Positions 43,784 to 52,248 of a stretch of 64,000 nt of DNA are shown here, in pieces; within the stretch, counting starts at the first letter, position 1; each line of letters starts with the position of its first letter. This DNA comes from Verrucomicrobium spinosum DSM 4136 = JCM 18804 (GTDB taxonomy: Bacteria > Verrucomicrobiota > Verrucomicrobiia > Verrucomicrobiales > Verrucomicrobiaceae), in the NCBI RefSeq assembly GCF_000172155.1, contig NZ_ABIZ01000001.1, positions 4,497,105 through 4,561,104 on the forward strand, given 5' to 3'. The notes beneath the pieces are model-generated. The model worked only from the letters and a program-made list of their open reading frames with translations, was not told where the DNA came from and ran no database searches. Both the position numbers and the translations under genes were made by a program.

Positions 43784-45478
43784 ATGTCTTTTTCCCTTAC
43801 CGATCTCCTGGCCCAGACAGCTTCCGAAGCTGGATGCACCCAGTCTCAACTCTGCCGCCAGACCCTGGAGGAGGCGGTTTCCCGTCGTGGCTCCCTGGTG
43901 GAGGCGCTGCTGGATGCTAATCTGGTCGATGAAGACCTCTTTATCGAGCATCTCGGCCGGTCGCTGAGCCTGCCGTTCACTTCGGACGAAAGTCTGGAGC
44001 CTGCGGACAATCTCCACAACCGCTTCCCAGCCAAGCTGGCCCTGCGCCACCGGGTGTACCCGGCCCACCTGAGCGGAGCGGACCTGACCCTGCTGACCTA
44101 CGACCCCTTCAACCTGGATGCCCGACAGGCCGTGGGCCAGGAGGTGCGCAAACGGATCACCTGGGGCTTGGCCACCCGTAGGCGCATTTTGGAAGCCCTG
44201 CACCAGGGCTACGGCGTGGGGGCGGAGAATTTCGAAGAACTGCTGGAAGGTCGCGATGGCGACTCCAGCGAGAATGACATGAAGCAGGAGGTGAACGTCC
44301 TCGATGAAGCGGACGAGGAAGCCACGGTCATGAACTTCGTGAACCAGATCTTCCGCGAGGCGCTAAAGGAACGAGCGACTGATATTCACGTGGAGCCCCT
44401 GGAGCGCGACCTGCGAATCCGCTACCGCATCGACGGCAAGCTACAGGAGGTCCCGGTCCCGCCCAACATGCGGCTGCTGCAGGCCTCCCTCATCTCGCGC
44501 CTCAAGATCATGGCGCACCTGGACATCGCCGAGCGCCGGCTGCCCCAGGATGGTCGTATCAACCTCGAACTCGATGGCGACCCGATCGACGTCCGCGTAG
44601 CCACCATCCCCTCCGTCAATGGCGAGAGCGTGAGCCTTCGTCTGCTCACCCGCCAGAAGTTCGACTTTGAGAAACTCGGCCTCACGCCCCACATCGAGAC
44701 CAGCATCCGCCGCCTCCTGGGCTCGCCCAACGGCATCATCCTCGTGACGGGCCCCACCGGGAGCGGGAAGAGCACCACGCTCTACACCTTCCTCCGGCAG
44801 CTCAACACCAAAGAACGCCGCATCGTCACCATCGAGGATCCGGTGGAAAACAAGCTGGATGGCGTGATCCAGATCGCCGTGAAGCCGGAGATCAACCTCA
44901 CCTTTGCCGCGGGTCTGCGCAGCATCCTGCGCGGCGACCCCAACGTCGTGATGGTGGGGGAAATGCGCGACTTGGAGACCACCGAGATCGCCATCCGCGC
45001 AGCACTCACAGGTCACCTCGTCTTCTCCACCCTGCACACCAACGATGCCGTGGGCGGCATCAGCCGTCTGCTGGACATGGGCATCGAGCCCTTCCTTATT
45101 TCCTCGTCCGTCCGCGCCTTCCAGGCCCAGCGGCTCGTGCGCACGCTCTGCCCCTTCTGCAAGCAGCCCACCCAGCTTGAGAAGAGCTACCTCGAAGCCA
45201 TCGGATTCCCCCTCTCTGAAGCAGACAAACTCCGCCGTCCTGAAGGCTGCCGCCAGTGCCGTGGCACCGGTTTCCAGGGCCGTCTCGCCATCATGGAGAT
45301 TTGCGAAGTCACCTCCCAGATGGGCGAGAAGATCAACCTCCGCGCCCCGATCGCCGAACTCAAGGCCCAGGCCTTCAAGGACGGCATGATCCCCATGCGC
45401 CAGTACGGCTTCATGAAAGCCATCCAGGGCGTCACGACCGTGGAGGAGGTGATGACGGTGACGGCAAGTTCGGATTGA
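43784..45478 (+). CDS. gspE: Type II secretion ATPase GspE
   Basis: A 564-residue protein. An N-terminal MshEN-like domain (1-150) is followed by the GspE/PilB ATPase core: Walker A GPTGSGKST at 323-331, the Asp box TIEDPVE, Walker B ILRGDPNVVMVGEMRD and the His box LTGHLVFSTLHTNDA. Two Cys pairs (C456/C459 and C489/C492) form the zinc-binding insertion normal for GspE. It is a cytoplasmic hexamer that powers pseudopilus assembly. It is the first gene of the operon running to the secretin at 56370. Confidence 0.93.
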   Translation: MSFSLTDLLAQTASEAGCTQSQLCRQTLEEAVSRRGSLVEALLDANLVDEDLFIEHLGRSLSLPFTSDESLEPADNLHNRFPAKLALRHRVYPAHLSGADLTLLTYDPFNLDARQAVGQEVRKRITWGLATRRRILEALHQGYGVGAENFEELLEGRDGDSSENDMKQEVNVLDEADEEATVMNFVNQIFREALKERATDIHVEPLERDLRIRYRIDGKLQEVPVPPNMRLLQASLISRLKIMAHLDIAERRLPQDGRINLELDGDPIDVRVATIPSVNGESVSLRLLTRQKFDFEKLGLTPHIETSIRRLLGSPNGIILVTGPTGSGKSTTLYTFLRQLNTKERRIVTIEDPVENKLDGVIQIAVKPEINLTFAAGLRSILRGDPNVVMVGEMRDLETTEIAIRAALTGHLVFSTLHTNDAVGGISRLLDMGIEPFLISSSVRAFQAQRLVRTLCPFCKQPTQLEKSYLEAIGFPLSEADKLRRPEGCRQCRGTGFQGRLAIMEICEVTSQMGEKINLRAPIAELKAQAFKDGMIPMRQYGFMKAIQGVTTVEEVMTVTASSD

Positions 45479-45500
45479 ACACTACAGGAGATGAAGAACG

Positions 45501-45534
45501 GGGTAAGTGGTGAGAGGTAAACGGTAAGCAGTGG
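45501..45534. repeat. Left heptamer-type inverted repeat of the four-helix-bundle cassette
   Basis: Loose 7-mers GGTAAGT, GGTGAGA, GGTAAAC, GGTAAGC. It is largely the reverse complement of the block at 45977-46011, and the two bracket the gene at 45542-45970. Confidence 0.6.
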
Positions 45535-45541
45535 AATACTC

Positions 45542-45970
45542 ATGGACTTGGAAGCAACAGGGACATCAAAGCGCGCAGGTGGATTTGCAGAATCGTTCGG
45601 CGATCTGGAAGTCTACAAACTCGCGTTTGCATTGCAGCTCGACATCTACAAAGCCAGCCGCGCCTGGCCTCGCGAGGAGACGTATGCTCTGACGGATCAG
45701 ATCCGTCGCAGCAGTCGCTCTGTGGGAGCCTGCATTGCGGAGGCTTGGGGAAAGCGCCGTTACGAAGCCCACTTCTACAGCAAGCTGTCCGATGCTGACT
45801 CGGAGTTGAACGAGACCTTGCACTGGTTGCGTACCGCATTCACCTGCCAGTATATCGCATTGGAAGAATGCGAGCCCTTTGCCGACCGCATCAAATCGAT
45901 TGGAAAGATGCTCAACCGAATGATGGCGAATGCCTCTTCTTTCTGCCTGCCGAATCCCTATCGTGCCTAG
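45542..45970 (+). CDS. Four-helix-bundle (S23/IVP-type) protein
   Basis: A 142-residue protein matching the S23/23S-rRNA-intervening-sequence-type family: FGDLEVYKLAFALQLDIYKASRAWPREETYALTDQIRRSSRSVGACIAEAWGKRRYEAHFYSKL by its key blocks (LEVYKLA, LTDQIRRSSRSV, IAEAWGKRR). Proteins of this family form small helical oligomers; their role is not settled, and relatives act as accessory proteins of diversity-generating retroelements. It interrupts the type II secretion operon between gspE and gspF, and inverted heptamer repeats flank it. It has nothing in common with secretion components, so it is probably a mobile cassette. Confidence 0.88.
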   Translation: MDLEATGTSKRAGGFAESFGDLEVYKLAFALQLDIYKASRAWPREETYALTDQIRRSSRSVGACIAEAWGKRRYEAHFYSKLSDADSELNETLHWLRTAFTCQYIALEECEPFADRIKSIGKMLNRMMANASSFCLPNPYRA

Positions 45971-45976
45971 CGCCAT

Positions 45977-46011
45977 CACCACTTACCCACCTACCACTCA
46001 CCACTTACCGG
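45977..46011. repeat. Right heptamer-type inverted repeat of the four-helix-bundle cassette
   Basis: CACCACTTACCCACC then TACCACTCACCACTTACCGG: 7-mers of the ACTTACC type, complementary to the block at 45501-45534. Confidence 0.6.
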
Positions 46012-46015
46012 ACTG

Positions 46016-47251
46016 ATGCCCGCTTTCGCCTACACTGCTCTCGACACCTCTGGCAAACAGGTCACGGGATCGCTTGCCGTCTCGACCCGGGCGGAGGTCT
46101 ATCGCCAGCTGGAATCGCAGCGGCTGACGCCGATCAAGGTGGCAGAGGAAACGACTGCGGCGGCAAAGGCTGCCAAGGAGGAGGCGAAGGACAACTCCCC
46201 CGCCCCGGTGCTGAAGCGGGCCCAGTTGATCCTCTTCACCGAGGAACTGGCCGACCTCATGGATGGCGGGCTGCAACTGGAACAGGCGTTGCGCGTGATG
46301 CATGAGCGCCAGGAGTCTCCCGTACTGCGCAAGGTAAGCGGCCGCATCCGCGAGCAGTTGCGGGAAGGCGCCACGTTTTCCAAGGCACTGCTGCAGGCCT
46401 CGCCCAGCTTTGATGAGATGTATTGCAACCTCGCCACCGCCGGTGAGGTGTCAGGTTCCCTGCCCCAGATCCTGCGACGCCTCTCCGCCAGCATCACCCA
46501 GATGCACGACCTGCAGAGTCGCGTGGTCGCCGCCCTGGTGTACCCCGCCTTCATGTTCGGCGCGCTCATCATGCTGCTGATCGTGTTCAGCACCGTGCTG
46601 CTGCCCGGCTTTGTGGACATGCTCTCAAAGAGCCGCACGAAGCTCCCCTTCGTGATGGAGATGCTGGGGACCTTCTCAGACCTGGTCAAACACTGGTGGT
46701 GGCTGGCCCTGGCGGTCATTGTCTCCTCCGTGCTGCTTTTCCGCTCTTACATCGCAAAGGAGTCCGGCAAAATGTGGTGGGACCGTGCGAAACTTAAGAT
46801 CCCCCTCTTCGGCCCTGTGCTCACGGCCCGTTTCAACGCCCAGTTCGCCGCCTCTCTGGGGAATCTCGTTAACAACGGCATTCCCCTGCTCAACGCGCTC
46901 AAGCTCACCGCGAAGTCCACGTCCAATGTCTTCCTGCGCGGTCTGCTCAATCAGGCAGCTGGCATCATTGGCGAAGGGGTCTCTCTCTCCTCCGCACTGA
47001 GGAAGGTCGGGCACCTGCCAGTGTTGCTGGTGGACATGGTCGCCATGGGCGAGCAAACCGGGCGACTGGGAAAATCGCTGGAAAAGATTGCCGCCCGTTA
47101 TGACAAGGAACTGGATGGCAGGGTCAAACGGGTGACAGCTCTCATCACACCCATCGTTCTCGTCATCCTGTTTGTGGTGGTGGGCGTCGTCGCCATCTCC
47201 ATCGTCACCGCCATCTTCGAAACCATGACCAGTGTCCGCGCGCATTCCTGA
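46016..47251 (+). CDS. gspF: Type II secretion inner-membrane platform protein GspF
   Basis: A 411-residue protein with the two GspF repeats (LILFTEELADLMDGGLQLEQALRVM near 70 and RFNAQFAASLGNLVNNGIPLLNALKLT near 280) and three membrane segments (about 170-195, 225-245, 380-402). MPAFAYTALDTSGKQVTGSL is a typical N-terminus. It forms the inner-membrane base that links the ATPase to pseudopilus growth. It begins only 5 bp after the right repeat of the inserted cassette. Confidence 0.93.
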   Translation: MPAFAYTALDTSGKQVTGSLAVSTRAEVYRQLESQRLTPIKVAEETTAAAKAAKEEAKDNSPAPVLKRAQLILFTEELADLMDGGLQLEQALRVMHERQESPVLRKVSGRIREQLREGATFSKALLQASPSFDEMYCNLATAGEVSGSLPQILRRLSASITQMHDLQSRVVAALVYPAFMFGALIMLLIVFSTVLLPGFVDMLSKSRTKLPFVMEMLGTFSDLVKHWWWLALAVIVSSVLLFRSYIAKESGKMWWDRAKLKIPLFGPVLTARFNAQFAASLGNLVNNGIPLLNALKLTAKSTSNVFLRGLLNQAAGIIGEGVSLSSALRKVGHLPVLLVDMVAMGEQTGRLGKSLEKIAARYDKELDGRVKRVTALITPIVLVILFVVVGVVAISIVTAIFETMTSVRAHS

Positions 47252-47315
47252 TCCCCTTTCCTTTCTCCTCAACACAACCGCAACCCACGCCCCCTCCAAA
47301 CCTACACCCACCCGC

Positions 47316-47780
47316 ATGAATACGACCTCCATCTCCCCTTTCCGCCGCCGCCGATCTGCGAGAGGCTTCACCCTCATTGAACTCGTGCTCGTGCTCACCT
47401 TGCTGGCGCTCATCATGGGCGCGGCCATCACCGTGCTCAATCGCGGTGGCCTCGTGGAAGGAGCCCAGGCGGATCGCGTGAAGGGCGACATCCAGACCAT
47501 CAGCACCGCGCTGGACGCCTACTCCTACGGCGCAGGCCGCTACCCCACCACGGAGCAGGGCATTATGGCCCTCACGGAGAAGCCCACCACCGCGCCGTTG
47601 CCTGAACGCTGGAACCGCTACATGAACGAGATCCCCAGTGATCCGTGGAAGCAGCCCTACAAGTACCGCTACCCCGCCCAGAAGTCCAAGGACCCCTATG
47701 ACGTGTATTCTGTGGGCAAAGACGGCCAGGAGAACACGGCCGACGACATCGGCAACTGGAAAGCCGCGGAAGCCAAGTAA
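47316..47780 (+). CDS. gspG: Major pseudopilin GspG
   Basis: A 154-residue prepilin-like protein from the ATG at 47316; an in-frame ATG at 47232 lies inside gspF and is not used here. Type III signal: basic RRRRSARG, cleavage after Gly17, then F(+1)TLIE(+5) and a hydrophobic helix. The C-terminus has the GspG calcium-loop blocks (GRYPTTEQGIMAL, WNRYMNEIPSDPWKQPYKYRYP, YDVYSVGKDGQENTADDIGNW). It forms the main body of the periplasmic pseudopilus. Confidence 0.95.
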   Translation: MNTTSISPFRRRRSARGFTLIELVLVLTLLALIMGAAITVLNRGGLVEGAQADRVKGDIQTISTALDAYSYGAGRYPTTEQGIMALTEKPTTAPLPERWNRYMNEIPSDPWKQPYKYRYPAQKSKDPYDVYSVGKDGQENTADDIGNWKAAEAK

Positions 47781-47811
47781 GTCAACGGCTCCCTTTCCAG
47801 AAAAAACCCGC

Positions 47812-48522
47812 ATGTCCCCCCGGATCATCAGGCACGACCAGACCACTGGAGGCCCTCTATTAAAGAGCGGCATCCGGTGGGGTGATCGCGCCGGTGCCTC
47901 CCCGGCCTTCACGCTGCTGGAACTGGTGCTGGTGCTCACCCTGCTGGCCTTGCTCATGGCCGCCGCCATCCCCAGCGTTTACGGGCTGCGTGAAGCCGCC
48001 CAGGCCCGCGAACCGCTCAACTCCCTGGCCAAGCTGGCCAAAGAGACCCGCTTGCGGGCCATGAAGGACCGTCGGCCGTATCAGATTGCCTTCACCAGCA
48101 CCGGGTTCAAAGCCACCCGCTACATCAGCCCCTATCTACAGGCTGCGCAGATTGAGGAGTTCATCCAGCGCTCTGCCATCGAGACTCAACAAAAGGAGGA
48201 AGCCGGCCTGCTGCCCAACGACCAGTCGCCCGTGGCCTCCACCACGCTCAACCCCGGCGACGCCGCCCCAGCCCCGGCCCTCGTCTTTAAAGATTGGGTG
48301 GAGTCCGTCCCAATGCCAGAGGGCATGACGGTAAGCGTGCGGGAGTGGCATGAGTCCGAACCCGTGCCCATCGCGGCCGACGCGGTCAAGCTATGGGTCT
48401 TTCAACCCAGCGGCATGGTCACCCCTATTACCGTGACCTTGCAATTGCAGAACAACGTCTTCACGGCCGACTTCAGCGCCCTGACCGCCGACATTGTGAA
48501 GGAGACTTCCACCACACTCTGA
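47812..48522 (+). CDS. gspH: Minor pseudopilin, GspH-like
   Basis: A 236-residue protein from the ATG at 47812. The prepilin start is ASPA then FTLLELVLVLTLLALLMAAAI; the residue before the cleavage site is Ala32 instead of the usual Gly, which prepilin peptidases often process poorly. GLREAAQAREPLNSLAKLAKETRLRAM is typical of GspH/FimT. It lies 31 bp after gspG. Assigned as GspH by order and the FimT-like block. Confidence 0.8.
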   Translation: MSPRIIRHDQTTGGPLLKSGIRWGDRAGASPAFTLLELVLVLTLLALLMAAAIPSVYGLREAAQAREPLNSLAKLAKETRLRAMKDRRPYQIAFTSTGFKATRYISPYLQAAQIEEFIQRSAIETQQKEEAGLLPNDQSPVASTTLNPGDAAPAPALVFKDWVESVPMPEGMTVSVREWHESEPVPIAADAVKLWVFQPSGMVTPITVTLQLQNNVFTADFSALTADIVKETSTTL

Positions 48523-48530
48523 TCTCCGCC

Positions 48531-48968
48531 ATGAAGACGCACGCCGCCCCCTCCTCCGCCGTCGGTTCACGCCGTCGGCCCGGCGGTTATGTGCTGCTGG
48601 AGCTCATTCTTTCCCTCATCATCTTCTCCATCGCGGTCATGAGCCTGGCCCGCACGTTGCAGATGGCCATCCAGACGTCCTCGGTGCTGAACCGCGAGAA
48701 CGACATCCGCATGGGTCTGCGCTCTTTCCTGGAGGAGGTCCGGCGCAAGCCCCTGTCCGAGCTGACCCAGGTTTACACCGATCCACGCCTGGGCGTGACT
48801 TACAACAGCGCGGCCGAGCCCCTCACTTTGAAAGACCGCAATGGCACCGTGCTCAGCGACCTCTACACCCTGCGGGTCGCAGTGACTTATGACGTCGGGG
48901 CCGAGCAGCGGGAGGAGGCGCTGGACATCTATGTTTACAAGAAACAGACCCAATCCAGCAGCAACTAG
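48531..48968 (+). CDS. gspI: Minor pseudopilin, GspI-like
   Basis: A 145-residue protein from the ATG at 48531, 8 bp after gspH. Prepilin signal RRRPGG then YVLLELILSLIIFSIAVMSLAR (cleavage after Gly19, Glu at +5). A short beta domain follows. Position in the operon and size fit GspI, part of the pseudopilus tip complex with GspJ and GspK. Its end overlaps gspJ by 38 bp. Confidence 0.8.
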   Translation: MKTHAAPSSAVGSRRRPGGYVLLELILSLIIFSIAVMSLARTLQMAIQTSSVLNRENDIRMGLRSFLEEVRRKPLSELTQVYTDPRLGVTYNSAAEPLTLKDRNGTVLSDLYTLRVAVTYDVGAEQREEALDIYVYKKQTQSSSN

Positions 48969-50010
48969 CCGCGCATCTGCAGGTGGGTTCACCCTGCTGG
49001 AGATGATCATGGCGCTCACTCTTCTCGCCCTGCTGAGCGGCATGGTCTTTGGCATCGTGCGTGTCTCGGTCCGCACTGCCGTGGACACCCGGCAGATCCA
49101 GCAGGAAAACGACGAGGTGAACCGGTACGTCGCCCTGTGCCGACACATGTTTCAGAACCTGCCAGTCACCGCCATCCTCTCCCTGAAAGTCACAGAGACA
49201 GCGACACCTCCTATTCAGGAACTAACCATCAGCGGTGCCCCGGAGGCCTTCAGCTACGGGTACTCGCCCATGAGCTACAAAGACACCATTCTGGGCATCC
49301 GGCCGGACTACGCCGCCACGGAATCCGCAGAAACCAATCCGCAGGGAACCCGTCTCTATTATCTCGGCCTGAGCCGGGAGGACATCATCCCCACCCAGGT
49401 GGGCCAGTCAGCAGGCGTCACCCGGGCCGCTGGCGATGGGCTGGCCGCGCCAGATGACCAGGGCCGCTACTGGATGCCTCTGCTCAGCGGCGTGGTGAGC
49501 CTGAACTGGCGCTTCTACAAGCAGGATGAAGACGTCTGGGAAGAAGAATGGGAAGACACCGATCTGCCGCCACTGGTGGAGATGAACCTTCTGCTGAAGG
49601 ATCGCACCCTGCCCCTGCGCGCCGTTTTTGCCCTGCCTACCACGAAGCTGACTGAGGCCAACGCGGCCCTGCGGCCCAGCACGAGCAGCTCCAGCTCCAC
49701 CCAAACCGGTGGCGGCAACAACAACAACGCTGGCGGTGGTGGGAACAACAATCAAGGTGGCGGTGATCGCGGTGGGCGTGGCGGCGGCGACCGGGGTGGA
49801 CGTGGAGGCGGTGGTGGACGCGACGGCGGCGGTCAGGGCCAAGGTCAAGGCGGCCAAGGTCAAGGCGGCCAAGGTCAGGGTCAGGGAGGCCAGCGTGGCG
49901 GCGGCGGCGGTCCCCGTGGCGGTGGCGGTGGCGGTGGTGCCTCCGGAAATTCTGGAGGCGGCGCGCAACCAAGCGGCGGCGGCGGTGGTTCAACCGGAGG
50001 CGGCAGGTAG
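48931..50010 (+). CDS. gspJ: Minor pseudopilin GspJ-like with glycine-rich tail
   Basis: About 359 residues from the ATG at 48931. Prepilin signal ASAGG then FTLLEMIMALTLLALLSG (cleavage after Gly19). A GspJ-like body (residues to about 250) has GTRLYYLGLSRED and LLSGVVSLNWRFYKQDEDVWEEEWED. The last about 105 residues are an unusual tail made of Gly, Asn, Arg, Gln and Asp (GGGDRGGRGGG and GQGQGGQ repeats). Typical GspJ has about 200 residues and no such tail. Low-complexity DNA underlies it (49710-50005). Confidence 0.8.
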   Translation: MFTRNRPNPAATSRASAGGFTLLEMIMALTLLALLSGMVFGIVRVSVRTAVDTRQIQQENDEVNRYVALCRHMFQNLPVTAILSLKVTETATPPIQELTISGAPEAFSYGYSPMSYKDTILGIRPDYAATESAETNPQGTRLYYLGLSREDIIPTQVGQSAGVTRAAGDGLAAPDDQGRYWMPLLSGVVSLNWRFYKQDEDVWEEEWEDTDLPPLVEMNLLLKDRTLPLRAVFALPTTKLTEANAALRPSTSSSSSTQTGGGNNNNAGGGGNNNQGGGDRGGRGGGDRGGRGGGGGRDGGGQGQGQGGQGQGGQGQGQGGQRGGGGGPRGGGGGGGASGNSGGGAQPSGGGGGSTGGGR

Positions 50011-50021
50011 AAGTTCCTCAA

Positions 50022-50969
50022 ATGGTGACACTTGCACATGACAGAACAGCGGCGGGAAAACGCGGGCACAGCCCTCGCGGTTCCGCCCTCATGCTCGTGC
50101 TGGCCGCCATCATCATGATGTCCATCACCGTCATGGGCACGGTGGAGTTCATGCACTACAGCCAGGCGGAAAACGGCCGGGAATCCCAGGCCTTCCGCGC
50201 GCTGAATCTGGCAGAGTGCGGCATCGCGGTCGGGCTGCACCCGCAGATCAAGCCCGGCGATCCGGTGCTGAAGCAGCAGACCGGCACCGACAGCGGTTTC
50301 GAGGTGGTTATTTCCTCAGAAGGCGCCCGCATCCCCATCAACTACATCACCGACGTCAAGTATCGGGAAATAATCTACAATCTCTTCATCCTCTGGAAGC
50401 TCACGCCGGAGGAAGCCAACGTGGCCGCCGACTCCCTGGCGGACTGGGTGGATACCAATGAGGACCTGCGCTCCCAGGGAGCGGAGAAGGACTACTACGA
50501 ATCCCGCGGATTCGCCGACTTCCCCCGTCAGCAGGGCTTCACCTCTCTGGAGGAGATGCTGCTGGTGCGCGGCATGGATGCCGTGGAGCGGGCCAAGCCC
50601 GACTGGCGGAACTTCTTCAGCATCTATGGAGACGGCTTGATCGATCTCAATTACGCCCCGGCTGACGTCCTCATGGCGGTGGCCGATGCCGAGCAGGGTG
50701 ATGCCGACACGCTCATCCGCGAACGCAGCGGACCCGATGGCGTGGCCGGCACGGAGGACGACGTCACCCTCACCACCTCCAAGGCCGAACAACTCCTGGG
50801 CATGGACTCTGCCACGTCCACCTCCCTGGCCTCTTACATCACCACCGATCACCTCACCCGCCGTGTGGAAAGCACCGGCCGGGTCGGTGAACAACGGTAC
50901 AAAATCGTCGTGATTGCCAGACGGCAGGATGACGGTTCGTTGAACTATCTCGCACGCACCGAAGAGTAG
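50022..50969 (+). CDS. gspK: Minor pseudopilin GspK-like
   Basis: A 315-residue protein with the GspK-type start SPRGSALMLVLAAIIMMSITVMG (prepilin-like, without Glu at +5, as usual for GspK). The body has NLAECGIAVGLH and a helical GspK domain with LADWVDTNEDLRSQGAEKDYYESRG and a helix-hairpin-helix part (DLNYAPADVLMAV). GspK caps the pseudopilus tip. It lies 11 bp after gspJ. Confidence 0.88.
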   Translation: MVTLAHDRTAAGKRGHSPRGSALMLVLAAIIMMSITVMGTVEFMHYSQAENGRESQAFRALNLAECGIAVGLHPQIKPGDPVLKQQTGTDSGFEVVISSEGARIPINYITDVKYREIIYNLFILWKLTPEEANVAADSLADWVDTNEDLRSQGAEKDYYESRGFADFPRQQGFTSLEEMLLVRGMDAVERAKPDWRNFFSIYGDGLIDLNYAPADVLMAVADAEQGDADTLIRERSGPDGVAGTEDDVTLTTSKAEQLLGMDSATSTSLASYITTDHLTRRVESTGRVGEQRYKIVVIARRQDDGSLNYLARTEE

Positions 50970-50979
50970 CCCTTCTCAC

Positions 50980-52197
50980 ATGTCCTCAGGCGCCGCCAGC
51001 TTCCTCCTTCCCGATTCCGAGCTCACTTGGAGACTTTGGAAATCCACCTCTGCCACCACCTCTGAGCAGGTGGAGGCACCGGCAGAATGCCGCGAAACCT
51101 CCAAGCCCATCGTCGTCGGTCTCCCCGCCACCGCCTGCCGCACCGTCGGCCTCATCCTCCCGCAGGTGGAGATTGCCCTGCTCGGCTCGATGGTGGAGGC
51201 CCAGTTGGAGCGCCGTGGCATCTTGGTGGAGAAAGCTCCTGTGCCCAATTTTGCGTGGCATGTACTGGGCAATCAAGGGGGCCAGATGTTGGTGAGCGTG
51301 GATGTACTGCTCCAGCCGTTCCCAGCCGAACTGGCGGTGAAGCATGCGGCCAAGTACACCGCCGCCCTGCGCCTGCTGGCACTGCCGCCGGGAGAGCTCG
51401 TGGTCGTGGAAGAGCAGGGTCATCTGGTCCTCGCGGCCAGCCAGTCGGGCAAGCTCTGGCACTGTCACATCCTCGGCACCAGCGATATGGCACCCGTGGA
51501 TCTCGCGCGGGAACTGGAGATTGCAAGACTCAGTCTGGAGGCTCAGGAGGGCTTCGGCGTCCTGCGTGGTGCCACCCTGGTAGGGGCTCATCTGGGCTCC
51601 CTGCGTACGGAACTGCGCAAGCACACCCCCATCGCCCTGGAGCATGTGCCCACGCTTCAGCCCAACCGCACGCAGAATCTTGAGACCTTCCCCAAGCTGC
51701 TGCCGGCAGCGGTATTTCAGGCTCAGGCCAGCAAGGAGAAACGACGTCGTCTCATGTCGGTGCTCATGCTGCTGGCGCTTATCTACGCCGTGATCTGCGC
51801 CATGGCCTGGTGGTACTTGCAGCAGTTGCAGCAAGACGCAGCCACGCTGGAAAACCAGGCAGCCGTGATCAAGCAGCCAGCTGCGGATGTGCGCTCGACC
51901 GCGCAACGCTGGAGATCGCTGGAGGCAGCCACAGACGTGCAGCGCTACCCCATGGTGCAGCTCAGCCACATCACGAACCTCATGCCCCCCAGCGGCATCG
52001 TGTTGAAGCGTTTCGAAGCCAAGCTGACCGAGGTCGAACTCCGTGGCGAAGCCCGCGATGCGCAGACCGCCTCCCAGTTTCTGGAGGACTTGAAGAAACA
52101 CCCCACGTTGAGCCGGTACACCTGGTCCATGCCCACCCCTACCATGAAGGACAAGGTCGCCTCCTTCCGCATCCAGGGAAAGCTTGAAGGTGCCTAG
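50980..52197 (+). CDS. gspL: GspL-like assembly platform protein (PilM/PilN-type)
   Basis: A 405-residue protein. Residues 1-240 are a cytoplasmic actin-like (PilM/GspL) part, less conserved. A membrane segment lies at about 267-288 (LMSVLMLLALIYAVICAMAWW). A periplasmic coiled coil and ferredoxin-like domain (PilN/GspL C-terminus) follow: LSHITNLMPPSGIVLKRFEAKLTEVELRGEARDAQT in parts. It would couple the ATPase to the inner-membrane platform. It starts 10 bp after gspK. Confidence 0.78.
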   Translation: MSSGAASFLLPDSELTWRLWKSTSATTSEQVEAPAECRETSKPIVVGLPATACRTVGLILPQVEIALLGSMVEAQLERRGILVEKAPVPNFAWHVLGNQGGQMLVSVDVLLQPFPAELAVKHAAKYTAALRLLALPPGELVVVEEQGHLVLAASQSGKLWHCHILGTSDMAPVDLARELEIARLSLEAQEGFGVLRGATLVGAHLGSLRTELRKHTPIALEHVPTLQPNRTQNLETFPKLLPAAVFQAQASKEKRRRLMSVLMLLALIYAVICAMAWWYLQQLQQDAATLENQAAVIKQPAADVRSTAQRWRSLEAATDVQRYPMVQLSHITNLMPPSGIVLKRFEAKLTEVELRGEARDAQTASQFLEDLKKHPTLSRYTWSMPTPTMKDKVASFRIQGKLEGA

Positions 52198-52248
52198 CAC
52201 CCGGCACGCAAGACGGCCAGCCAGTTCTATTTCCCACTTTATCCACCA

